From Candidatus Freyrarchaeum guaymasense (GTDB taxonomy: Archaea; Asgardarchaeota; Jordarchaeia; Jordarchaeales; Freyrarchaeaceae), in the NCBI GenBank assembly GCA_030587405.1, contig JAUQZD010000023.1, forward strand, positions 1 to 26,998: a stretch of DNA of 26,998 nt. The letters are read 5' to 3'. Each line of letters begins with the position of its first letter. The stretch's first letter is position 1. A program made the translations under genes and the position numbers. Under the pieces are notes generated by a model. That model saw only the letters and a list, made by a program, of their open reading frames with translations. It did not search any database and had not been told where the DNA came from. Positions 7,501 through 13,893 of this stretch are shown piece after piece.

Positions 7501-8293
7501 ACCCTACCTCATAAGGCGGCACGTATCCTCGACTCTTTCACTCCTCTCCAGGGTTGTAGGGGTGGAGAAAGTCTCCTTGATCCTCGTCTTCGGCAGCATG
7601 CTGGATGGCTGCTTAACGTCGGTCAGCGACGTTGACACACTCATCGTTTTGAGAAACGTGAAGCCCGCGGACGTGAGGAGGGCGGCTCAAGCCCTGAAAT
7701 CCCTCGAACCTTCCCGGAAGGGAGGAACCATCCTCGACGCCATCCTGAGAAGCGTTGAGGGCAGAACAGGCATGTTCCAGTCCTTTTTCGTCTGCAGTGA
7801 GGAATCATTCCTGTCGGGTGACTTCGCATCCATCTTCTCCCTAAGCAAAGCAATGTCCCTCCTCCTCGCCCCCTCCAAGCTTGTCCTTGGAAGCGTCCTA
7901 GACGGGGCTAAGGTGGTTTACGGCTCCCTCCCCCTCCCCTTCCCCCCACATCCCAGGCCAACACCCATCCAGCTGATTAAAAGCCTCTTAATGAACCTCC
8001 TCCTCTCCCTTTCAGCCCTCCTTATATCCCCCCTAACCGGGGAAGCCGCCAAGTACGCGCTGGAAGCCGGGAAGTGGAGCATCATGGCATCCTACTACTA
8101 CAACTACTCGAGAAGGATCTCCATTAAGAAACTTCCGGAAGCCCTTAAAGGGAGACTACGCAGCTACGCTCAAAAACTATTGAGGAGAAGAGAAAAATAC
8201 TACAATGACCCCGTCATCCTAGCATTAACACCGATATTCTCCATCATGGTCCACGTCCTCGCCCTTAAGAGGGGCCTCTTAAAATCACACTAA
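7484..8293 (+). CDS. Nucleotidyltransferase-fold protein (MNT/pol-beta superfamily) with helical C-terminal domain
   Basis: The N terminus carries the pol-beta-type signature: Gly37-Ser38 (LVFGSMLDG), then Asp49 and Asp51 (SDVDTLIVL), the two metal-binding aspartates. The remaining 200 residues are helical and include hydrophobic stretches (LLMNLLLSLSALLIS) and a basic segment (KLLRRREKYY). Such proteins transfer nucleotides to small molecules, RNA or protein. The acceptor here is unknown. TTG 7484 is chosen because GGAGG lies 9 nt upstream inside the HD gene, giving translational coupling. This HD plus nucleotidyltransferase pairing could form an add/remove nucleotide cycle, but that is inference. 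Confidence 0.75.
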   Translation: MEDVPEPYLIRRHVSSTLSLLSRVVGVEKVSLILVFGSMLDGCLTSVSDVDTLIVLRNVKPADVRRAAQALKSLEPSRKGGTILDAILRSVEGRTGMFQSFFVCSEESFLSGDFASIFSLSKAMSLLLAPSKLVLGSVLDGAKVVYGSLPLPFPPHPRPTPIQLIKSLLMNLLLSLSALLISPLTGEAAKYALEAGKWSIMASYYYNYSRRISIKKLPEALKGRLRSYAQKLLRRREKYYNDPVILALTPIFSIMVHVLALKRGLLKSH

Positions 8294-8447
8294 TCCCCTC
8301 CAGAAACCGCCAGGAACCCGTTTAACCCCTCCAGCTCCGCTGAGGCTTCCCACCCTCCCACCGACCCCCTCGGAGCAGCGTTACCATGCGGGTTTGACCG
8401 TGGAGGCGGGCCGTGCCATGCTAGCCACTTTCAGCCCCTTCATCCGT

Positions 8448-9008
8448 TTAGGTTCCGTAGACCTCTAGTATTAGGTCCTTCCTGTCCTTCCTGCTGAGGA
8501 GGAACTTGCACCTGGGATACTTCCCCGTCGCCGCACACTCTACTTCGACGCCATTCCACTCCTCACCTGTCGCCTGTGATAGGAGTCCCGCACCGTAACC
8601 GCTAAGGTACATGCACACGGGCTCTTCCGACCCTTTAAGGTTCTCTGCTATGGGGGAGTTCTCTACGTAAAACGTTACTTCCCCCTCCTCTACTTTCTCC
8701 ACGCTCATCTTCCCCCATCCCATTATAGTGTAGAAGGGTGAAACATCCTTCATCATCTCTTTAACGTCTCTGGGTGTCCCCATTATCTCCTCCAGGATGG
8801 TGAAGTCCTTCCTCCCGCACTCCTTCCCTGCCTCGTAGATCGCCTCTAAAAGTGCTTCCCCAGCTATCCTCCTTATCCACTTGTGTATGAACGCTATCAT
8901 TTCAGGCCTGGTAAGCCAGACACGCACGCTCTTAAAATAGAGGCTTCCAGAATCCAGGTTTAACCTGATCATTTCCTTAAGTGCTTTTTCATTCAGCCCC
9001 ATCATCAC
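8448..9008 (-). CDS. V4R-domain (vinyl-reductase-like, Bet3-related) protein
   Basis: The C-terminal half matches the V4R small-molecule-binding domain, with the pattern PVCMYLSGYGAGLL followed by VEVECAATGKYPRCKFLL and its conserved Cys, Gly and Cys positions. The N-terminal half is helical. V4R domains share a fold with the Bet3 subunits of eukaryotic TRAPP and act as ligand-sensing or protein-binding modules. At 186 residues it has no DNA-binding domain. Three consecutive ATG codons start the gene (9008, 9005, 9002) after GAGGGG. It begins 5 nt after the stop of the longin-roadblock gene, so the pair is one operon and the products probably interact. Confidence 0.8.
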   Translation of the reverse strand: MMMGLNEKALKEMIRLNLDSGSLYFKSVRVWLTRPEMIAFIHKWIRRIAGEALLEAIYEAGKECGRKDFTILEEIMGTPRDVKEMMKDVSPFYTIMGWGKMSVEKVEEGEVTFYVENSPIAENLKGSEEPVCMYLSGYGAGLLSQATGEEWNGVEVECAATGKYPRCKFLLSRKDRKDLILEVYGT

Positions 9009-9013
9009 CCCTC

Positions 9014-9796
9014 TCAGAGAATTTTTTCAAGCTCCTTAGACGTGTTCTCCATCTCTAAGAATATGTAGCCCAGGTTTGCGTCAGACGTTGCTACGACCAT
9101 GAGGACGGCTCTCCCCCCGACGTCGGCTAAAACCATGACTCCCCTCTCCCCTTCTATGAAAATGTTCCTTGGCCTTCCAAGCTTCATCTCCTTCAAGCCT
9201 TCAGCCCCCATCCTCAGTATTGAAGGAGGTATCGCCGCGACAACCTTCTCGTCGAATCCTGGCGGGAGCGTTGACGCTATCAGAAACCCCCTGTTACTCA
9301 CGAGGGCCGCCGCCTTTATCCCGGGAATATCCCTCAGCTCACCCAGCTTATCACCTATCTTCCTAAACTTTTCCGCCATATCAACTCCTCCCTTCTTCTC
9401 GAACTCCGACAACATTTCAAGTATCTTTATCTTTAAGGGTTCAAACACCGAGGCATCACCATTCCAAGCCTTAAGCCTCTCCCTGACGTCCCCCTCCAAT
9501 TTCGAACCGACCTCGTCGAGGAACCTGCCGGCCTCCCCCTCCCCTCCTCCGGATATCCTAACAGCAAAAATAATATCTCCAACGTGTTCGTAGATTATTG
9601 TCTTACCCTCAAAGTCTATTTTTCTAACTTTCGCCTCCTCCACCTCCTCCCCGAACTTTGAGACAGCACTTAGAAAGCCGGAGATGAGGTTTGGATCAAC
9701 CACCTGCTCCCCTCCCCCGGCTGGAACATGAACCAAGCACACCCCATCCCTGTGGAAGATGCGAACGTCAAGGATCTTGACAGGCAACCAGCTCAC
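9014..9796 (-). CDS. Longin-like plus roadblock/LC7 domain protein
   Basis: This 260-residue protein has two regulatory folds. Residues about 6-85 look like a longin-type domain (ILDVRIFHRDGVCLVHV, then KTIIYEHVGDIIFAVRI). After a helical linker, residues about 150-255 form a roadblock/LC7 domain (IPGIKAAALVSNRGFLIAS, PRNIFIEGERGVMVLADVG, RAVLMVVATSDANLGYIFLE). Roadblock and longin proteins are platforms or regulators of small GTPases (MglB in bacteria; Ragulator and TRAPP in eukaryotes). No GTPase gene lies nearby. The start is GTG 9796 or a TTG a few codons later. The minus-strand TATA is near 9832-9845. It is the first gene of an operon with the V4R gene. Confidence 0.75.
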   Translation of the reverse strand: MSWLPVKILDVRIFHRDGVCLVHVPAGGGEQVVDPNLISGFLSAVSKFGEEVEEAKVRKIDFEGKTIIYEHVGDIIFAVRISGGGEGEAGRFLDEVGSKLEGDVRERLKAWNGDASVFEPLKIKILEMLSEFEKKGGVDMAEKFRKIGDKLGELRDIPGIKAAALVSNRGFLIASTLPPGFDEKVVAAIPPSILRMGAEGLKEMKLGRPRNIFIEGERGVMVLADVGGRAVLMVVATSDANLGYIFLEMENTSKELEKIL

Positions 9797-9927
9797 CGTT
9801 CCCCTTTACAGTTGAGTAATCTCCAATTTAACATTTTAAATTTTGTGAGTAATAACCTTTCACCACTTAACGCCAGCCACTCACGGCCAACTCGAAAGAA
9901 CATAATTAGCAAGACGCTACATTAACA

Positions 9928-10282
9928 GGAAAGCTTGGAGGCATTCACGCTCAATGATCGACGAATGAGATGGTGGCTGTATGGGCTGCTGCGGGAGCAA
10001 CGTACTGTGGTTTAAGGGCGCTTGTCGCCGCCAAGTCGCCGCCAAGTCGCCGCCAAGCATCACCTCCGCGTGGATGGTTGACCCGTTGATAAACTTTTCC
10101 CACTGGCAAATAGGTAGAGGCGGCTTGATCGTCGTGATAGCGGACGCCCCTCAACCCCGAGCGAATATTGAACATAGGACTGGACGCCGACGAGATCACG
10201 CGCAGGCCAAAAAGCTGGAAACCCCGAACAAAAGGTCGAGAGGGGCTTACTCTCCGCCTACTCAAGGCACGTGAGCTCAGCG
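9928..10282 (+). pseudogene. Broken indolepyruvate:ferredoxin oxidoreductase alpha-subunit-like (iorA) fragment
   Basis: One frame reads LGGIHAQ, a TGA where the family has Trp, then STNEMVAVWAAAGATYCGLR and ALVAAK. After a tandem repeat the homology resumes in another frame as MVDPLINFSHWQIGRGGLI and VVIADAP, and a further shift gives KARELSE. This order matches the N-terminal thiamine-diphosphate half of IorA-type 2-oxoacid oxidoreductases (WSxNExxA, DPL, GGLVIVVADDP, AFELSE). A nonsense codon and two or more frameshifts within 350 nt, and the absence of the rest of the gene, make it a pseudogene. The TGA is at a Trp, not a Cys, position, so it is not a selenocysteine case. Confidence 0.6.
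10025..10057. repeat. Three perfect tandem copies of an 11-bp unit (TCGCCGCCAAG)
   Basis: Copies occupy 10025-10035, 10036-10046 and 10047-10057. The unit length is not a multiple of three, so the expansion itself shifts the frame of the iorA-like remnant. It is probably a slippage-generated duplication in non-functional DNA. Confidence 0.9.
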
Positions 10283-10395
10283 AGTAAGGGTGCAATAAGA
10301 GAAGCCTGAAGCAGAGAAGCTTGAAAACGCTGCATCCACACTCCATCTAGCAGTTTCCCCTTCCTTTGGAGGCGGGCAGACGTAGGGGCTGAAGC

Positions 10396-11730
10396 TCACC
10401 TGGCTGTGATGCTGGCTTGAAGGTTGCAGGAGCGGCGCTGAGCCCATTTAAGCACTTCTCCGACAACCCTGACGGCTCTCTCCACATCCCAGAAGTAAGG
10501 TATATTAAGCTTAACTAACCCCTTCCGCAGCTTCTCGGAAACCCCCTCCTCGACTTGGAAAAGGACGGCTACGAGCAACTTGTTCCCTCCGGCAGCCTCC
10601 CGGAAGGCCTCCTCCACGTCAAATGATATTTCCTCCATGAGCTCTAGAATCAAGAAGACCAGGTCGACTCCGCCGTCGTTGACGAGTGCGTTGACGGCAA
10701 CTCTATGCTTCTCCCCCACTTCGACCCCGTCTAGCCTAGATGGAGGCCAATAGTCCACAGGGTTGATGCTCGGGCTGAACGGGCTTAAAACCTTCTCCCT
10801 AATCACCTTCTCGGTTTCCTCCGAGAGACGGGCTAGTGCCAATCCGTTCTCCTCAAAGCACGCTGTTGCAAGGGAGATCGCCCCGGAGGAGGGGCCGATA
10901 ACGGCCGCCCTGTTCCCTCTTGGAACACCGCTCAGCAGCACCCTCGCAGCATCAAACATTTCACCATACTCTGAAACGCATATGGCGCCGGAATCCCTCA
11001 GCTTCTCAGCCTCACCCCTACAGTAAGCAACCACAGGCTTAACGCTGGCAGCCTCTCTAACCCCCTCCAGAACCTCCCCCGTCAACCTGCAGAAGTAACA
11101 GAGTATCACCCTTGTCTCCCCGTCCATGGCAAGATACTCCAGGACGTCCTTCTCCCCAACATCGCAAGCATTCCCAACGTGGACTAGCTTGCTGAACCCT
11201 AACCCCTCCGGCTGCCACCACCCTAAGCTACAGGTCAGCCCCCCACTATGCCCCACGTAGCTCGCAGCGCCAGCCTCAAACCGCCTAACAGGGGTGAGCA
11301 TCGGGGCGAAGCGCCTGGAGAAGTTCACGAGCCCTATACTGTTCGGCCCAACCACCCGAACCCTCCACCTCCTCGCCCCCCTCAGGATGGCCTCCTCCCG
11401 CCTCGCCCCCTCCTCCCCCCTCTCCGAGAATCCGGAAGACGCCATAATAACGCTTCTAACCCCGAACTCGGCTAGCTCGGCGAAGGCGTCAACGGCAGCG
11501 TCGGGAGGGAGGACAACCACCCCGAGCTCCGGAACCTCGCCCAGCGCGTCAACTCTGGGCACAGCTGGAACACCAAAGACCCTCTCAGCCCTCGAATTAA
11601 CAACGTACAACCTCCCCTCAAACCCTAACGTGACAATGTTCTTAACAATCTGGTAGCCGAACTTCCCCGGGGTGGAGGAGCCACCCACAACCACGACACT
11701 TCTAGGGTTAAAAAACGAGTCAAGAGACAT
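10396..11730 (-). CDS. CoA-binding acyl-CoA synthetase (NDP-forming)-like alpha subunit lacking the phospho-His segment
   Basis: The order matches the alpha part of ADP-forming acetyl/acyl-CoA synthetases: a CoA-binding Rossmann domain (MSLDSFFNPRSVVVVGGSS, VVNSRAERVFGVPA, RVRVVGPNSIGLVNF), then a succinyl-CoA-ligase-like domain (ASYVGHSGGLTCSLG, SKLVHVGNACDVGEKDVLEY). The family normally has an active-site loop of the SHTGALAG type, carrying the histidine that is phosphorylated. Here the sequence jumps from KPVVAYCRGEAEKL straight to RDSGAICVSEYGEMFDAARV, so about 20 residues including that His are missing. Standard catalysis is therefore doubtful; it may bind acyl-CoA or CoA in a regulatory role. 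The ATG directly follows the stop of the radical SAM gene. Confidence 0.8.
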   Translation of the reverse strand: MSLDSFFNPRSVVVVGGSSTPGKFGYQIVKNIVTLGFEGRLYVVNSRAERVFGVPAVPRVDALGEVPELGVVVLPPDAAVDAFAELAEFGVRSVIMASSGFSERGEEGARREEAILRGARRWRVRVVGPNSIGLVNFSRRFAPMLTPVRRFEAGAASYVGHSGGLTCSLGWWQPEGLGFSKLVHVGNACDVGEKDVLEYLAMDGETRVILCYFCRLTGEVLEGVREAASVKPVVAYCRGEAEKLRDSGAICVSEYGEMFDAARVLLSGVPRGNRAAVIGPSSGAISLATACFEENGLALARLSEETEKVIREKVLSPFSPSINPVDYWPPSRLDGVEVGEKHRVAVNALVNDGGVDLVFLILELMEEISFDVEEAFREAAGGNKLLVAVLFQVEEGVSEKLRKGLVKLNIPYFWDVERAVRVVGEVLKWAQRRSCNLQASITAR

Positions 11731-12816
11731 TTAAACCCCCCAGATCATCGCCTCCCTAAGCGCCGAGCACGAAGAGCACCTGACGCAGCCAGCCTTATTA
11801 ACCAACGGGTTAACCCCGAAGTCGAGGAGGATCCTCCTCAAGCTCCCATACAGCCTGAACATCCGCTCCGGGGATGGAGGCTTCAACCCCTCCATGTCCG
11901 TGCCCCGAATCGGAATCAAGGGGACGAGGAACGGCACAACCCCCATGCGGGCAGCCTCCTCCGCCCCCCACAAGATGCTCCCATCCCCCTCCCCTAACCC
12001 GGCGATGACGTAGGTGCTAACCTGCCCCTCACCGAAAGCGTCCACCGCCTCGCGCCAAGCCTTAAAGTACTCCTCTTGGGGAACCTCAGCCTTACCCGGG
12101 CAAACCCTCCTCCTAACCTCCTCGTCAAACGTCTCAATGTGGACCCCCACAGTGTCAACCCCTGCGTCGGCGAGCATCCCAAACACTCCCTCACCCCTAG
12201 GAGGCTCAAGCTGAACGTGGACGGGAACGTCATAGCTCTCCTTTAACGCCTTGGCAGCCTCCATCAGAAGGCTGGCCCCCCTGTCAGGGGACGCCGGGGT
12301 GCCGGTGGTTATCGTAACATGCCTGCAAACCCCCTCCTCAAGCGCGGCGCCGACAACCTCCACCAGCTCCCTCGCCGTCTTACGGGCAACGGTCAAGCCG
12401 CCCCTAAGGGAAAGCTCTATCCCGCAAAACTTACACCGCAGCCCGGAAGCCCACCTCACACAGGTCTGAAGCAGAGTCGTGGCAACACAGTCCCTCCCGT
12501 GGAGGAGGGCTATCTTCCACATCGGAACCCTAGTCGAAGTGACACGATGGTAAAACCTCGGAACAGGGACAGGTTCAACCTCAACCACCCTCCTGTCCCC
12601 CTCAAACACGAACCACCTATCCTCCACCCTCCTCAGGGAAAGCCTCGACGTCCTAGCAAAGGACGGCCAAACAGGAGCGTTCACAACTGCTCCGCCATCC
12701 AGAACCAGGTGCCTCCCGCCAGCTGGCCCAGCCCCAGTCCTTCTACCCCCGTTAAGCCCGTCCTCAACCCTCAAGCCACGGCACAAAATCTCAACCTTAA
12801 GGCGCGTAATGTTCAC
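11731..12816 (-). CDS. Radical SAM protein, MSMEG_0568-like family
   Basis: This is a 361-residue radical SAM enzyme with an unusual CX8CX2C cluster motif (residues Cys119, Cys128, Cys131; CVRWASGLRCKFC), preceded by WKIALLHGRDCVATTLLQT. Other core motifs are TITTGTPASPDRGASLL, PVHVQLEPP, VDTVGVHIE and GQVSTYVIAGLGEGD. These resemble the MSMEG_0568 family, which in bacteria sits in a nitrilase-type gene cluster of unknown product. A second cysteine group near the C terminus (CVRCSSC) may bind another metal or cluster. GTG 12816 is chosen from AAGGTGGT just upstream and the TATA box at 12863-12873; the in-frame upstream extension is not family-like. The stop abuts the ATG of the acyl-CoA-synthetase-like gene. 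Confidence 0.8.
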   Translation of the reverse strand: MNITRLKVEILCRGLRVEDGLNGGRRTGAGPAGGRHLVLDGGAVVNAPVWPSFARTSRLSLRRVEDRWFVFEGDRRVVEVEPVPVPRFYHRVTSTRVPMWKIALLHGRDCVATTLLQTCVRWASGLRCKFCGIELSLRGGLTVARKTARELVEVVGAALEEGVCRHVTITTGTPASPDRGASLLMEAAKALKESYDVPVHVQLEPPRGEGVFGMLADAGVDTVGVHIETFDEEVRRRVCPGKAEVPQEEYFKAWREAVDAFGEGQVSTYVIAGLGEGDGSILWGAEEAARMGVVPFLVPLIPIRGTDMEGLKPPSPERMFRLYGSLRRILLDFGVNPLVNKAGCVRCSSCSALREAMIWGV

Positions 12817-12862
12817 CGGCACCACCTTGCTGACGAAAATTTCGGCAACAACAAAGGAAACA

Positions 12863-12873
12863 ACATATATAAC
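12863..12873 (-). promoter_or_regulatory. TATA box of the radical SAM / acyl-CoA-synthetase-like operon
   Basis: On the minus strand this reads GTTATATATGT, about 50 nt upstream of GTG 12816, leaving a leader of about 22 nt. Confidence 0.5.
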
Positions 12874-12958
12874 TCTTACCTTCACCCTCCCGAACAGAAA
12901 GATCACAACCGTTAAAAGGAAAAAATCAAAACTTGTCCTAAAGCCTGGGGATGAAGAA

Positions 12959-13621
12959 TTGAGCCGGGCAGGCCAAGCGCTAACGATGATAAGGCAAACA
13001 GTTAACCGGACAGTAGCCTTCCAAACAGCCGCCTTCCTCATAGCCACCATATGCTTCTACGCCGCCAACATCGCAGTCCTCCTATCCCCCTCAACCCCCC
13101 TACACACCACGCAGCCACACCCAGCCACACTCCTCCTCAACCCCCACATAAAAACAACACCCATAGGCTCATACTTAATCCTAAACGGCAACTTCTGGAT
13201 ACCCATAACAGCCAACCCGGCAATCCCCGACACCCTATTCATCATCGGAACACTAACCCTCACCTCAGCCCTCGCGCTAGACCTCCACCCAACCACAGCA
13301 CCAAACTGGTATGGAATCCTAAAGGCAAAGCACCCCGTCGAAAAAGTGCATCAAGCCCTAACCAAAACAATGGCGAACAAACGCTTCCTCATAACAACAT
13401 CCACCATCCAAACAGCATCCGCAACCCTAACCATAACCGCATTCTACCACTACGCCGTGGGATACCTAGTTAACGGCGGCCTCCAATGGGAAATCCCCCT
13501 CACACCAACCATCCACATCAACGTGATAATACCGGCAGCACTAGCCGCAGCCCTCATCCTAACAAACAAAATAGCAATCTACAAGAAAATAGGAAAGCAC
13601 CTCACCACCCAACAAAAATGA
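12959..13621 (+). CDS. Hypothetical multi-spanning membrane protein
   Basis: I do not recognise this family. From ATG 12986 (or TTG 12959, with GGGGA upstream) the protein has about four hydrophobic segments: TAAFLIATICFYAANIAVLL, TLFIIGTLTLTSALAL, ATLTITAFYHYAVGYLV and INVIIPAALAAALILT. Charged connecting loops include a cytoplasm-like segment NKRFLITT, and the C terminus is basic. There are no catalytic motifs. The coding strand is extremely rich in A and C (ACC, AAC, CTC and ATA codons dominate), unlike most genes in the window. It is divergent from the radical SAM gene. Confidence 0.6.
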   Translation: MSRAGQALTMIRQTVNRTVAFQTAAFLIATICFYAANIAVLLSPSTPLHTTQPHPATLLLNPHIKTTPIGSYLILNGNFWIPITANPAIPDTLFIIGTLTLTSALALDLHPTTAPNWYGILKAKHPVEKVHQALTKTMANKRFLITTSTIQTASATLTITAFYHYAVGYLVNGGLQWEIPLTPTIHINVIIPAALAAALILTNKIAIYKKIGKHLTTQQK

Positions 13622-13820
13622 AACCAAACCACACCTAAAAACGCAACCCACCTCCACTCCGCCTCCACCCCCAACACCACCTAAAAACCGACCAAAAACA
13701 CCAGGACAAACTCCTCCCGTCAAGAACACCGCATCCACCCCAACGATCCATCCCCTAAACAGCTTAAATGGAAGGATAAATGAACCCCGAATGAACATGA
13801 ACGAAGAACACACGGGAAAG

Positions 13821-13830
13821 GCTTAAAAAC
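13821..13830 (+). promoter_or_regulatory. TATA box of the EF-2 gene
   Basis: GCTTAAAAAC lies about 65 nt before the chosen TTG start. It predicts a leader of about 40 nt ending in the GAGGTGG ribosome binding site. The stretch 13622-13820 is A/C-rich and holds no gene I can support. Confidence 0.5.
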
Positions 13831-13893
13831 CCCCCTAGGGAAGTTAGGGTTAAAGGCGTAACATAGCATTCAATCATCACCGAGGTGGACGGC

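Noticed and set aside
9955..9957. A selenocysteine reading of the TGA in the iorA-like fragment
   Set aside because: It falls at a conserved Trp position, and the fragment has additional frameshifts, so this is plain decay.
9951..10346. Overlapping open frames on both strands that could be called orphan genes
   Set aside because: The plus strand carries the shifted iorA-like remnant in three frames, which explains the open frames better.
12809..12958. N-terminal extension of the small membrane protein overlapping the radical SAM gene
   Set aside because: It is antisense to the radical SAM start and promoter and not protein-like. Starts at 12959 or 12986 are better.
12817..13050. N-terminal extension of the radical SAM protein
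   Set aside because: Family homology begins at about VNITRLKVEI. A TATA box and ribosome binding site lie inside the extension.
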